Notes: generated by a model not told the origin, from the letters alone. Positions 12,117 to 23,999 are shown, counted from the stretch's first letter. The stretch is 64,000 nt of DNA from Agarophyton chilense (GCA_030374765.1 JARGXX010000095.1:186001-250000); one strand, 5' to 3'. Made by a program: numbers and translations.

Positions 12117-15100
12117 CCTTTCCGAAAAGGCTAATTATGGACACTTTTCCGATGAACCAGTTGTATCTCAATCACTTTGCTTCTGCCCTTCACAAAGGGT
12201 TTCCATTGCTTTTTCGTTCATTTTCAGGTAGAGGACGCAACGTGCAAGCTTCCACCACTATGGATTACGGCAACACAAGCCAAACAAAGACCCCAACCCA
12301 CGAAACAACACAACCCGATCACAAGGTCATCGATGGACAACCTTCCGCCATCACCCCACGGCTCACAACTAAGCCCAAAACCTTCCGCTGCTGCTTATAT
12401 AACATTCACTGCATTGGGACGACGTTTCTTTGACATTTGAAGCAGCACTTTGAACAAATTCCTTTTGACACCCCGAACATTTGTCTTCGTAACAAGGTTT
12501 CGGAACGCAACGGCTGGTTTAGTTTTCTCGTTCTTCACGAAAAAAGAGCTGCTCCACTTCACAAGCGGTCTACACCGCACTCTTCTCGGCCTGCTTTCGT
12601 TGCTTTTCAGCTTCTTTCGGTTTCGCTTCTTACGCGGCCTGATGTGCTTTCAACTCTTTCTGGGCTTCTTTCTCACCCACATTTTGAACCATATCTATTA
12701 CAGTAATATACTTCCCTAGGGCCCCACAATCCAGTGCAACTGACTTTGGTCGTTCATAATCGCAGCCCAACATGTATTTTTCAGTTTCAACTGCGGTAAT
12801 GGTGTTCATTATCACGTTGTAGGCTGTTACAGCATTCTTCAGATGCTCTGTAAGGTTTTTCAATTTCACCTTAATACTTTTGCTGCCATTGAAAATGGGT
12901 AATCCCTTCTCGTACACTTCACGATCTGTGTTGCGCTTTTGAACCCATGGAAATCTTCCAGCGACTGACTCGCATTCTGCAACACTAACCTTGCACTCTT
13001 AATATGTTTCCTATCTGAAACGGTTGGAATATTTTACATTGAATGAAAAAAGTCCCGTAACTTCAAATGAGGAATTGAGGCTAGGGCTTGTTATGGTTTG
13101 GTGAGCGTAAACTACGCATGCAAGGTTGAATATTGAAGTTCCCGTTTCAGGGACAGCTGAGCGGAAGACCTCATCTCAAATGAAGCGCATAGAGTTCTCG
13201 GAGGTTTTGTTATTTTTACGATCACATGTTTCCAATGTATGGGATTTGTTTGCAGGTTTAACTACGGGCAAGCAGTTATTCTTCTCGCACTCCGTAACCC
13301 AGCGTATTTCTTTCCTTGACGAATGCCCATCCATTGAAAGTAAGTATGATGTTAACGACGGTATATGTTTTCGAACAAAAGTGTTAACATGCTTCATGAG
13401 TTCCTCCAGAAGTTGGCTGGTCATGGAACCAGTTTCCAAGATGGTTACCACGGCATCTTTTAGCATCCAGTCTGACCTCTGAAAGACATTGCAGACATTC
13501 TAAATTTTTATAAAGACGAAAGGGAGGGGCTCAGTCCATCCGGACATCTTTTTTTTTACAAGCGACGATGAAGAACGAAAGTGCTCTTAAACCAGATGCA
13601 GAACAATCTTTAACATCTATTATGTGCTTATGAACACCCTGCGTTTTGTGGGCTACTTTGCATCCACCGTGATTGGAAGTCGAAGCTCCGTAAGATTTAG
13701 TCGCTTTTCTCCAGGTTGCATCAAAAGCTGTTCGGTCCATATTCCAAATTCCAGACGGATCGGCGAGAAGTCCAGAATTTTCACCACTCAAGTGCTTTAG
13801 AACATCAAAAAGGGTTTTAATGTGACAGTAACTATCTCTTGTCAGCTTAGCGTTATCTTTGAGATTATGGATTTTGAAGGATAGCTCACGATGGCGGGCT
13901 CAAAATGACAAAGTTGCGTCGTCAGGGGGTTATCCGGTTTTCCATCCTTTTCTACCCTCTGCGCGTTTCTGACCATGTCAAATTTGAGAGACTCATTATC
14001 AGTTGCGATTTCTACTTCGGCGGCCTCGTGGTATTTCACTGAAGACTGTAGAGGTCTCGGTGAAGTGGGTATCCACAAAAATAGCCGGGAAGAGCGGGTG
14101 CCGCCTTGCCACGGACAGTTCTTAGATAAGAATAGAGTGTACGGAAAGCAACCAGGAGTGCCTGAACAATGAGGATAATACGTATATTCACGAGGCGGAT
14201 GTCCAGATACAGCGGTACGTAATGCACACGAGATCGGATCGACAACCCTTTTGATAACACATAACACAAATAAACAGGTAACAGTAGAGAAAACAACAAA
14301 GAAAGAACACACACTCACACACAGAAAGCTGTATAAAAAGGCGGTAAATGCGCAAAAGTAGTAGGTATCCTTGGAACAAAAGCTGTGGCTCAGAACAGTT
14401 AAGAACTGATACCATAAGTGCCCTTTTGTGGTGAACCACTTTAGGATTTCTAGGACTCACCAAGATGGCGTTTTCGTTGGTTGTTGGTTGGCCTTCCCCC
14501 GTCCTCATCTGGCCTTTGCGCCCTTTAATGTGCCAAGAAGCAAAGAAAGTACGGTACAGTACTGCATACACCTTTCTATGAAGTTCTTCTTCTCATTCCT
14601 TTTCGTAATCGATTATAGCTCTCGAACTCGGGTGCATCCAGAATGCTACAGACTTGAAGCAGTCTGAAAACGGCAGCTGCCTCTTTGCGGCTGCTAGTAC
14701 TGTTTCAGCTGCACTTTCACAGTTTATATCATCAAAAAGATGATGATCAAGCTCATAGTTGTTTTTAGTAGTGACTAGTTTGCTTGGAGTGTACAATAAG
14801 CTTTTTGAAAGATTTTGGTGTTCAGCAATGTATCTTATTGAGTTATTTTGGTTTATGGTTTTGAACATCCATACTGCGCCCTGCTATATACTTTGACGTT
14901 TTACAGTGGTTTCAAGCCCCAAATTGCAGCGGTATGTCTGTCGGCGCATGAAAAATGCCAATTTGACTATCGGTGGCGGTCGTTAGATCTCAAAAGAGAA
15001 TTAGAAAGAAACGAAGTCTTCAGTGATGGAAATTGGCTTAAAAAAGATCATTAGAATCAATACTTATGTGATGAGAGCTGAATACGTTTGAAAGCAGCGT

Positions 15101-15247
15101 GGTTTTAGATTCATTCTCTTTGATTTAATGAGAAAATGACATTAGTGGAAACAGATATAGAAATGGTTCAGAATAGTTGGAGATAGAGCATAAAGTAGGC
15201 TGTTTTCAAGTGATGAACTTTTTCTATTGATAGCTTTTTGGGGTCGG
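12117..15247 (-). mobile_element. pogo-like DNA transposon inserted in the copia 3' LTR
   Basis: A 3.1 kb element bounded by imperfect terminal inverted repeats, both starting CC and sharing AAAA then GCTA in register (left from 12117, right from 15247 inward, about 60% alike over 34 bases). It is flanked on the right by TA (15248-15249) and on the left by CA (12115-12116), a decayed TA target duplication typical of Tc1/mariner/pogo insertions. The interrupted LTR resumes exactly after the TA, which fixes the boundaries independently. It carries a broken transposase on the minus strand (about 13866-12630). The ORF-rich part at 13.84-14.87 kb is not recognised and may hold the DNA-binding end. 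Confidence 0.65.
12630..13866 (-). pseudogene. pogo-like transposase pseudogene (DDE_1 type)
   Basis: Read on the minus strand, the order fits the DDE_1 catalytic domain of pogo, Jerky and CENP-B relatives. IWNMDRTAF (near 13.74 kb) replaces the usual NxDETG around the first Asp. Next come ALSFFIVACKKK, then TGSMTSQLLEEL, LLSMDGHSS (second Asp, near 13.32 kb) and KPANKSHTLETCD (third Asp position, where family members read SHxLQPLD). The block 13791-13531 and the block 13466-13176 lie in different frames, and stop codons separate the latter from the C-terminal block 12917-12630, so it is not translatable as one protein. The Asp of DET is followed by Arg rather than Glu. The HTH DNA-binding end was not identified. 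Confidence 0.6.
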
Positions 15248-15355
15248 TACTTGGTTCGGCATTCTAATTTTGCACGAGCTCTACGAAAGTTCAACTGCGC
15301 TGCTCCCACAATTACGATACACCGTTCGACTACTTTTTCATAGAAGGCATATTTA

Positions 15356-16907
15356 CAGTCCTATTCAAAAATATACGCACAGGCGTGTTTAGCACATATG
15401 TAAAGGTTCCAAGACACTCTCAAAGACATAGAAGATGTAGCAAGTTTCCGTAGGAAGTTGTATCACTAAATGTACTTCTGTATTGGTTATATTCCTATTA
15501 AATCTCTTGCATTACACAAAATACAATTTCACACGTAGTGCAAAAATATACGCACGATTAAAAAAAAGCGCGCACTTCTTAGTGCTGCGCTCAATGAAAT
15601 ACAAATGTTCATGGGTTTGTTAGAATAAAACAGAACGTTGCTCTACAGTTCACACTGAACAACATATAGCATCACAAAAATGCCTAGAGGCAAGGAACTA
15701 ACCAGCGAAGAGAAAGCACAAATTATAGCGCTTCACACCGCTAATTTGTCATTGCAGAAAATTGCAAACCAGTTGGGAAGATCCAAATCTAGTATCCACG
15801 GATATCTGAAACGAAATGCATCTAATATTCAAAAGAAAAGACCCGGGAGGCCACGAAAATTATCCAAACACGATGAAAGACAACTAAAAAGAACAATTTC
15901 AAAACAAAGTTCTTCGGCAAAACGTCTAAAAAATGACTTGCAACTTGAAGTATCGATTTCAACAGTCACAAGAGCAATCCATAGACTGAACACGTTTGAG
16001 TATAAGAAGAAAAAATCAGCACCACTAATCACTGAATCTCACAGAATTGCTCGCTTGTAATGGGCCATGCAATACAATAGATTTTATGCTTAAGAGTGGG
16101 ATATGGTTGTTTGGAGCGACGAAAAAAAATTTAATGGTGATGGTCCCGATGGCTGGAGCTACTCCTGGCATGATCTAAGACATGATGAAAAGATTTTTTC
16201 GAAGCGCAAAAATGGAGGGTTTTCGGTTATGATATGGGCTTGCTTCTTTATATTTGGTAAAGGACCTTTGGTTTTCATTGAAGGAAATATGAACTCAGAG
16301 ATATATTCGAAGATGTTAAAGGAACATTTGGTACCATTTATTGACATGTATCACTCAGAAGAGCTCTTATTTCAGCAAGACAATGCACCGATACACGTTT
16401 CAAGGTATTCTAAAGCGTGGTTTAATGAAGAAGCTATTGAGCTTTTGGAGTGGCCGGTCCATTCTCCTGACTTGAATCCTATTGAAAATCTATGGATTAT
16501 TCATGCTTACAGGGCAGATAATCGACAATATGAGTCGAAAAATGCTTTAAAAGAAGCCTTATTGAAAGAATGGGAGAAAATAGACCTCCAAGTTCTTTAC
16601 AAGCTCAGCAAAGGCATGCCAATGCGTCGCATGGCTGTTTTGAGAGCTAATGGACGTAAAACAAAGAATTGATACGGCCTAGTTCTACAGTAAGTAAAAT
16701 ATCAAATCGTGCTTTTATTTATGACGAGGGTGGAAAACAGTTGATGCGATGTGCTGCAGAAAATAGATATACAGTGAGAGGAAACGAGCTTTTAGTGATT
16801 TAACAAAGAGAATATACACCACCACACGTCACAAAAGACGTGCTTTTGTCTTTTTAAACGGTTCGGTGGACGTTTCGGGGGTGTGCGTATACTTATGAAT
16901 AGGACTG
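15356..16907 (+). mobile_element. Tc1-type (DD34E) transposon, nearly intact
   Basis: The element is 1552 bases long. Terminal inverted repeats of 26 bases begin CAGTCCTATTCA at 15356-15381 and are mirrored at 16882-16907 with two mismatches; both ends are flanked by TA (15354-15355 and 16908-16909), the Tc1/mariner target duplication. An internal direct copy of the TIR part CAAAAATATACGCAC lies at 15541-15555 (also at 15366-15380), an IR/DR-like arrangement at the left end. It carries one transposase gene with only two stop codons. The good TIRs and clear TA signature make it the youngest mobile element in the window. It lies about 30 bases beyond the end of the copia 3' LTR. Confidence 0.9.
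15680..16672 (+). pseudogene. Tc1 transposase, interrupted by two stop codons
   Basis: One reading frame starting at ATG 15680 (context CAAAAATGC) would give a protein of about 330 residues, full length for Tc1. The N-terminal 60 residues form a paired-type helix-turn-helix, then a basic RPGRPRK linker and a second HTH. The catalytic triad is complete: Asp in VVWSDEKKF, Asp in FQQDNAPIH and Glu in LNPIENLW, with 34 residues between the last two (DD34E). Two in-frame TAA codons, at 16058-16060 and 16091-16093, split it. Both fit single-base changes from sense codons and there is no frameshift. As it stands the protein cannot be made without readthrough, but decay is recent. The enzyme class performs cut-and-paste transposition at TA sites in the nucleus. 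Confidence 0.88.
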
Positions 16908-16909
16908 TA

Positions 16910-17453
16910 CGATAGTAGTAGCCATTTAGAGGCTGGGAACCTTCTTAGGGGCTTTTGGTTTAAGAATTTTCAATTATTTTTATGGGGGGTCAGTTTGCAA
17001 GTAATCCAGACGATTTGTGCCTATCGGGACCTGCACTACCAAAACCTTGCCTTCTTTTCTATTTGAATTGTACCCAATAGAAATAGATTGGTGAGGTAGG
17101 GATGCGATTTTGACTCTATCACAAAAAATTACGAAATAGCATGTGGTGTAGAGATACTCATACAAATGGAATGGCTCGCAAGTTTAAAATAAGGTCTGTT
17201 CCAAAAAAGTTGGATTGAACCCATCTTTTTTGATTTGGGTGGGGGGTGGATCTATTCGCCCTTGAGACTACTGTACCACATTTCTTAAGCATTAGTAAAG
17301 AGCTTTGCAAACATTTGAGAGCGGAGTGCATGTGTTGATACGATCTACATTTGGTTTGAGTGGGCATGCGATAGGATTACCAAGGATAGGTCGCTATCCC
17401 CTTGTTTCTACAATTCCAGGCGTTTTTCCTTACAACCACAAGAATCACTTGTC
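16910..17453. other. Intergenic stretch between the Tc1 element and the FkbM gene
   Basis: About 540 bases with no supported gene, lying on the 3' side of the FkbM-type gene. No repeat or RNA gene was recognised. Confidence 0.5.
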
Positions 17454-18455
17454 CTAGTCCTTCATGTTCTCTAGTTCTCGGAGTATGCACTTTCCATTCA
17501 AGCAACCTCGGAGATGGACATTAGAAATCTTTCGGAGCAAATCGTCACCTCCCTCTCCCAGGAGAATCTCCCTCTTCACAGCGAGCACATCAGTTTGCAG
17601 CCATTTGTAACCCTTTTTCATCTCACACAACCATTTGCTATACTCCTCTATACCGCCAGGACGTAAACTGTCACTTGCAAATGACTCGCGGTCCTTGACG
17701 TCATCAGACTGATCTGCACTACCCCATGGCACAAAGTCGAATAGCACATAGTGGTCATCCAAATACTTCAAAAGCTCAACATTGTGCTCACCGCACGCCT
17801 TGAGCTCCACCCATAAACTTCGTATACGTCTCAACAAACTGCTCGAGCCTTTGATTGCATGAAACTCTTCACCTTGTATGTCTACACTCATGACAGCAAC
17901 GTCTATAGACTTGGGAACATGATTGTCGACGCGATCGGTGCGGACAACAGTACTCTTTCCTTTGTAAGTAACATTGAATGAGTCAGAGTCATCCGTCTCG
18001 TCAGTAGCCGCCATATCAAAAATGTGCACATCCAAAGGAGGTCTCGAGCTAGTCACGGCTTTGCGAAGATTTTCAACAGCGGAAGGCATAGGTTCGAATG
18101 CGAACACCCTCCGACCGGCTCTGGCAAAACGAAGCACTTCTTCCCCGTAACTGACACCTACAACGACGACAGAATCTGTTTTTGAGCCAGACAAAAGTTC
18201 CATCAGCTCATCCTTGACTCGACCTTCGTGAAAAGAGTAATGTGATAGATTTGCAATATGTAAATGAGGAAGAACAATGGACTTGGGAAACTTTTCGGCT
18301 TTTGAGACAAGTTCGTTCTCCACTTGTTTTGGACGCAGCAATATGATGAGTGGAACAACAGCAATCGCTCCTACTAGTGAAACATACCACAGTGCGGAAC
18401 ATGGTTTTGAGCGCAGCTTGGTGCCGAAGTGCTTCGAGATTTCTTTGGCATGCAT
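17454..18455 (-). CDS. FkbM-family methyltransferase, membrane-anchored
   Basis: 333 residues from ATG at 18455; the frame extends slightly upstream only through non-ATG codons. A single hydrophobic segment at about residues 21-40 after a short basic N-terminus makes it a type II signal-anchor protein, so the enzyme domain would face the Golgi lumen. Residues 94-250 form a Rossmann fold of the FkbM type (Methyltransf_21): VVVVGVSYGEE as the SAM loop, VFAFEPMP with the acidic ribose-binding Glu near 121, then SVDIQGEEFHAIKG at 190-203, the family's strongest signature. Members O-methylate sugars or polyketides. In an alga rich in methylated galactans a polysaccharide or glycan substrate is plausible, but that is inference. 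The glycine-rich loop is degenerate (VGVSYG in place of VGANIG), so activity is likely but not certain. No intron is needed. Confidence 0.8.
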   Translation of the reverse strand: MHAKEISKHFGTKLRSKPCSALWYVSLVGAIAVVPLIILLRPKQVENELVSKAEKFPKSIVLPHLHIANLSHYSFHEGRVKDELMELLSGSKTDSVVVVGVSYGEEVLRFARAGRRVFAFEPMPSAVENLRKAVTSSRPPLDVHIFDMAATDETDDSDSFNVTYKGKSTVVRTDRVDNHVPKSIDVAVMSVDIQGEEFHAIKGSSSLLRRIRSLWVELKACGEHNVELLKYLDDHYVLFDFVPWGSADQSDDVKDRESFASDSLRPGGIEEYSKWLCEMKKGYKWLQTDVLAVKREILLGEGGDDLLRKISNVHLRGCLNGKCILRELENMKD

Positions 18456-19216
18456 TTTGGAGAAGACAACTTTTCTCAATCACCTATATCGCCTATGACG
18501 AAGCAGCTGAAGAGAAAACCGACTTCAGAGACTAGTGAAGCAAATGGAGGAGCAACGGACCAGTGCGGGGATGAAGTAGGAAAAAAGGTTCAGACTGATA
18601 CGGAGTCGCGAACGATTTCATGCGTGTTGTGTGATTATCTCAAGGTTATTCATTTTCTATTACTTGCGGTCAAATCTGTGCCTTGCAGCGTTCGCATAGC
18701 TGCAAGATTCGCGCAACGTATGTCTCAGAAGCTGCGTGTGGACGACAAATCGTTTAGGTTGCTCAAAAAGCAGACAAGGACAGGTTTGTAAGGGGGGTAT
18801 GATGGGAACAAATCAGTTGGTGCAGAGGCCTCGGGTCAAACAAACATTTTGTCTGTTGCAAGGTGTGCAGCCATTGAACACATTGGAAGAGAAACTCTTT
18901 TATTGCACAGTAGATATGAGATGTCAACGTGATAGTTGACGCACGTTTCAATTGCTTAGACTCGAAAAACGCACTAAGCTCGCTATGTGACAAGATATTG
19001 CTGTGACGCCACAAGTAGACGCTTGGCTCTCTTCTTCTGTTTGTTTGGCCCACGACAGTACTTGAGAAATTGTATACAGTATGTGGTGCTTGCTTGTAGA
19101 AGGGGCCAGAGACACCCTGACAGTCGGAAGCGCTGTGCCCCAATTATCGTGGAACACGTGCTCATCGGCACACGCATCACGGTGGCGGTGGCCACAGAAT
19201 CGCAAAGGGTAACACC
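18456..19216. other. Upstream region of the FkbM gene
   Basis: About 760 bases between the FkbM start and the next weak ORF. A short open frame from ATG 18495 (98 codons) runs the other way, only 40 bases from the FkbM start; it has no recognisable domain and is not called. The FkbM promoter must lie here, but no clear TATA or CCAAT signal was identified. Confidence 0.4.
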
Positions 19217-19645
19217 ATGGTTGTCTCTGCCTGCACGTGCACGAAGCCATTCAGCAGAAATCAGTGCCATGGTCAGCCATCTCTCGAGATGGCGGTACTG
19301 TACTTGGCTGCCACAGCTTACAGCGTTTGCAGCCTCCTTATCGTCAACCACATGACAGGATGGTGCCAAACACGTCCTAAATGCTCCCTAAATCAATTCC
19401 TAAACGATTGCTCATACGTCAGTGCTGATACTTTTGCCTCGGCAAGAATTCAAACGCAGCAGCAAACATGTGAAGGGCTACAACGGAAACTCTTACAGAA
19501 CTCTTCGCCGCGAATCATTGACCCTCGTCAAGTCGTTCTCCGAAATGAGTGCCTGTCAGTCACTTTGAAACATATCGCTCAGGAGCATACCTGTCAGAAG
19601 AGCTTATGGCTCACCCAGCCTCGCCACCAGTATAGTGTAACTTGA
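19217..19645 (+). CDS. Weak hypothetical ORF with hydrophobic N-terminal part
   Basis: 142 codons from ATG 19217, with a second in-frame ATG at about 19289 followed directly by a hydrophobic run (AVLYLAATAYSVCSLLIV) that could be a signal peptide or anchor. The rest contains about eight cysteines and no recognised domain. It overlaps the tail of a glycosyltransferase-like pseudogene on the other strand. Length alone does not separate it from chance in this base composition, so it may be noise. Confidence 0.2.
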   Translation: MVVSACTCTKPFSRNQCHGQPSLEMAVLYLAATAYSVCSLLIVNHMTGWCQTRPKCSLNQFLNDCSYVSADTFASARIQTQQQTCEGLQRKLLQNSSPRIIDPRQVVLRNECLSVTLKHIAQEHTCQKSLWLTQPRHQYSVT

Positions 19646-20517
19646 ATATGATGATCCACGTAAAAATTTTGGCTTTTGAAACAACAATAAGATCTGCCAT
19701 GGCCTGCTTCAGGCAGAGCACGCTGCGATCGTCACAGTCTCTATCAATGAACAAGATACCATCCTCACCATATATGTTTTGAAGCTTTCGACACACGGCT
19801 ATAGTGTCTGACCCAATGAAAAACTGTTTCACAGCTCTGTTAGGAAGCATTTCGTCCATTTTTTGTATATAGTTTTCCATCCTTCAGGTTGAGCGCCACT
19901 TCTCTACAACGTGTGTACAGTACAATCCTTAGAATACAAAACAATGCTACCCATGCCGATGATAACGTTCGCAATTCTGCGGTTTCTGATGTGCACACCA
20001 GCGATATCGGTCATATCTGGTTTAAGGATGGTATTTGCCATGGTCGTGATGTCTGTTTGGACCGGAATGTTCTTTACCCATTCATTCTGCGATTCCCAAG
20101 TAGTAATATTGGTATTCATAACCGTGTAGCATATTTGAAGAAAATACTCTTCGCTGTATTGTTGTCAATGTTATCCTGTTTGTAGAGGTAGTAATAGAAA
20201 TCAAATTTAGTGCAGGCGCTGTCAGTCGACATGCCTTGAGAAAACTCTTCGTCCGTAACGAATTCGTTCAGCAACCGGTGCAACCAGTGCACATGTTTCT
20301 CCCAGATGATTTTTGGCTCTCGACCAGATCTCTCCTCGAAAGAAATACAACCTCCCAATGTCGCAAGCGGTTGCAAAGTCCATTTTGCACATGAATCACT
20401 ACGAATCAAGGGTTTGCTTCGATGTCCGGAATCCCATGGGTGCGCATGGCCTTCACACTGACTTCCACATATTTTGAATAATGCTCCACGGAAGTCCGTA
20501 CTTATCATGGAGAACAT
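19611..20517 (-). pseudogene. Fragments of a protein O-fucosyltransferase-like glycosyltransferase
   Basis: Three minus-strand pieces in order resemble the GDP-fucose O-fucosyltransferase fold. The first (20517-20116) carries FEERSGREPKIIWEKHVHWL. The second (20119-19904) carries DIAGVHIRN, like the IGVHIRR donor-binding motif near the start of the C-terminal half. The third (19880-19611) carries VKQFFIGSDTIAV followed by DDRSVLCLKQAMADLIVVSKAK, like the family's ffvATDd and Al-Dl-lLs pattern. The pieces lie in shifting frames, and the SSFS-type end of the family is missing. Family members transfer fucose or related sugars in the secretory pathway. A spliced gene is possible in principle, but the frame changes have no good splice sites that I could see, so a dead gene is preferred. 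Confidence 0.5.
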
Positions 20518-23500
20518 GGTAGATAGCGGGGTCGTTTGCGGTTGGAAAAGGAAATAGGTATTGAAGAAAAAAAACTGTTAGAGAGGAAAAGTATGCTGCG
20601 AGGACGATGAAAAACCATCAATCTCCAAAGAATTTTTGGTGGAGAGTCCACTCCTGAAGCCGTCGAGAGTTTCGTAGGACGATAATGGCTGTGCGGAAGC
20701 ATCTTTCCCGGAACGCAGGTGGTAGGCACTAACCCGTTTAATGTGAAGAGGCACGAATAGTAGCAACGCTGTCGAGGGGAGTAGTATGCCGGGGGATACG
20801 AAAGATGTGGCATGGCCAACGTGGATACTGCCAGGAAAAACGGGGACCGCACACTACGATGGGCAATACAGTACAGAAGAGAAAAACGATTTGTTTAATT
20901 GACGGCCTACAGAGCACTGTATTCTGGATGGTCTCTAGTTCATTTCGAGGATCAAAGTTTTGGTGTTCTCTAGCTAGCTACTAGATAGAGAAGGCCGGTT
21001 CTGAGAACCGCTCTGTAGAGATATATGCTGTTTGTTTTGGAAGGAATATCACTTGAAAGATGGTTGAAACGGCAAATAATTATTTGTTGCAGAGATGTGT
21101 GGAGAAAACGATTATGTTGCAAGGACACTCTCTATGGGGATACAGTATGGGCCATACTCGCTATACCTTCATATCCTCGGGAGAACTAGGCAAGTGCGCA
21201 AATGGAATGTTTCTCAACAGCCACTTAAACAATCTTCTGTGAGGAGGTGACAAACTGCTGCATTCGTAAAATATGGTCGTCTTCTAGGCAGCGTAGCTTT
21301 CGAAACCAAAAGAAGCAACACTTGATTTCGAATGTACCAACCATTGCAACACCTCAATTGTCAGAAAAAAATTGTTAGTTGTCATCATGATCCTAAGAGG
21401 AGGGGGGTGTTCCGGAAGTGGTAGACGCCCCTAGTTTTCGAGGTAGACACGTAATTCACTCTAGACTAATGCTTTTCCAGAGCTTGGGAGCAAAAAGACT
21501 TCGAAGTGATACGAAAACAAAAATCCAAATAAAGAATCAGTTTTCACATATTCTTGTTCCCGATGCGAACTCCACTATGTTATGCGCCCGAGCTTCTTAG
21601 ACATGCAGGGCATGTTTGCGATGCGGCGACGGATCAGTTTTATTACACTAGATGTGGCTTATATCGACTACAAAGAATAGCAGCACCTCTACAGCTGGTT
21701 CTGACAGCACTTCAAAGCATGGCTTTCACAAATATTAGCTTCTACGTTTGGCATGCATTATCTTTCATTTATGGATTATTGTGAGGAAAAAATATTTCTC
21801 TCTGAATTATTGTTCGTGAGAAATGAATCTAAAGAATTTTCTTATCTCCGAGAAAAGCAAGGTCCAGAAGAAACAGTATGAGAAACATCGTAAGCAGGGG
21901 TCTGGAAATTCTTAAATTTTGGGAGCGAAGAATTACTCTGCATCAGAGATATGGAATTGCAGTTATTGAGGAAAAAGGTATACTCAATAGTGAAGCTTGT
22001 CCGTAGTCCGCCTTTGAATGTTTTTTTAGCCAGAAAGAAAGCGAATGGAAATTCCAGATTGATCGTCTGACACGGGAGGTTTTTAATCTCATCCAAGAAA
22101 TCGGTCAGCTTGCCCGTCGCCCTTGCGGACTTGGGTGGTACGTCATGAAAAGACACCCGTCCGGCTGCACGAACGCAGTAGGTCACGAACCTGTGGTCGG
22201 AAGAAGATCCAACCGCCGTTTTCCCTGAATAATTCACTCGATAGAAGAGCTCCAACGGAGCCTCTGGACATGGTTGTTTCCAGGGGGTTTCACGGAGGAA
22301 CTACGCTTGGGCCGGATGAAGATGCTGGTTGCGCGCCGGTTCTTTTGCCCGACTTCGCCGATTGTATGAGGGTTGGGTGGAAGGACGTTGTCAACGGTTA
22401 TTCTGGCGGCAAACGTGGTACATGCGAAGCGCCTTGTCGTGGTATGCCCTTAAGCCGACGATCTCTAAAGACTGAATGAAGGGATATGAGAAAAGCCCAA
22501 GGCCAAAGCTGTCGATGACGAAACGCTTCTGCGGTCGAGAACAACTCTAGAAACCTAGTGCGTTCTTCAAGGCACTTGTATTGCAGCCTAGTAAGCGTAC
22601 CACGGCTGTAGTGGGCGGCTGCAGTGTAGAAGAAAGTGCTACAAGTTGTTGGGGGTCCTTAGCAAGCCCCACACGATACGACTTAAAGTACCAGCTCACA
22701 TGAAGAGAGAGACAGGCTGATCGTGGGATGATTCAAAAATTCTAAGCACAAGAAGTGACCCTTGAGATGGAGGCTTTTGATATTTGGGTCTCCAAAACCA
22801 AACATTAGCTCAGTTTAGGCTAGAGTAGATTTGTTTTTATAAATTGAGTGGCACTTGAATAAGAAATGAAGGGAGTCACAAGGTCCCAGGGTTTGCAACG
22901 ATAAACATGTTGAACGTAATTCAGAATTGACTTGCTTTTTTTTGGTGACGGAAATTCCATTCATTCCTGTTTTCATGACGTGCAATGCAGTTGCACCCTA
23001 TTTTTCAGGGACCTGATGTGATATGAATCATACAACGACGTGCCTCTGTGAGATTAAAAGGCAAGAAATAATCTGTGACGGCTTTGTAGGCCGGTTAGCT
23101 CCTCAACAGTCACGAAGTATTATGCTGAGCCGGTGGCGTTTATCTGAGTCCACAACGGCTTTGAAATGATGATCCATTCTGTATTAAAGAGTGAGAGCCG
23201 AATATACAGATATGATGAGGTCGCAAACGTATGAGAATTGGAATTATAACATGTTTGACATGCAAAAGATATCGTTCCTGCCAAACCCCAACGGGAAAAA
23301 TACACGAATAAGAAAAAAAGAGTATGTTTTTGTATAGACGATGTCCCATTCATTGCGTTGTTTTGGAAGATTGTCCTTTTACAAAGGTATTTGCCTCAGT
23401 GTGAAGATGTACAGACAAATAAGAGCTTACGTAAGCAGGTGAGTGGGCTCCGAGAGCGGGCTGGTTCCGAGTCGTTTCTGTGTCAGCGTGTGACATGTGA

Positions 23501-23999
23501 AAAGGGTCGGTACAAAACTCGAGCAGTGTACAGTGATGTTGTGCGGGACGGTGGTATAAGACTGCGCCGTGCGAACAGCATGTGTTGGGCAGACTACCAT
23601 AAAAATTTGTTAATGGAAAAGTATAAAATTGAATGTAAGGGTTTTCAAAGGTTGAATGAAGCGCAGTGACGTAAGCTGCGTTGAAAACAGAGACGAGACT
23701 CAAAGACTGAAAGACAGGGGTACGACGAGAAGGGATGGATGGAACGGAGCGCACCAATTGGGTGGGAGATGATTTGAGCACGAAACTCGAATGCGACAGG
23801 AACTCGGAACGGGGCGACTTGAGACCAATGATGTTTGGGTGGCACTCGCACGGGTTGAACAAAAAATGAGGCGGAAGCATTGTAAACATATTTGATATTT
23901 TCATTGAAGCTGGACATGTGGCCACAAGAACTCGACGACACGAGTTGTGAGGCTTTCAAGCTTGAGACGAGCAAAGAGAGCGAATCTCGCGAGAGGACA

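Larger units (their letters stand above)
6788..15325 (+). mobile_element. Ty1/copia LTR retroelement fossil
   Basis: An old copia-type element. The 5' LTR starts near 6788 (TGTGAAACCTAAACTC) and runs to about 7.0 kb. The 3' LTR starts at 11975 (TGTCGAACCTAAACTC), right after a purine tract at about 11963-11972. Its first part ends at about 12116 and its second part resumes at 15248, because a pogo-like transposon sits inside it. Parts in order: gag-like region about 7.1-8.3 kb ending near a decayed zinc knuckle (around 8.17 kb), integrase core about 9.06-9.7 kb, reverse transcriptase about 10.5-11.0 kb. Integrase before reverse transcriptase is the copia order. By eye the two LTRs are only about 70-75% alike, so it is ancient. 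It is thoroughly broken, with a dozen or more interruptions. Without the insertion it is about 5.4 kb. Confidence 0.75.

Noticed and set aside
18495-18791. Short ORF (98 codons) divergent from the FkbM gene
   Set aside because: It has an ATG but starts only 40 bases from the FkbM start, has no domain, and shows no sign of a separate promoter.
23350-23925. Open frame of about 191 codons on the minus strand
   Set aside because: It begins with GTG, has no recognisable domain and a biased His/Ser/Phe composition.
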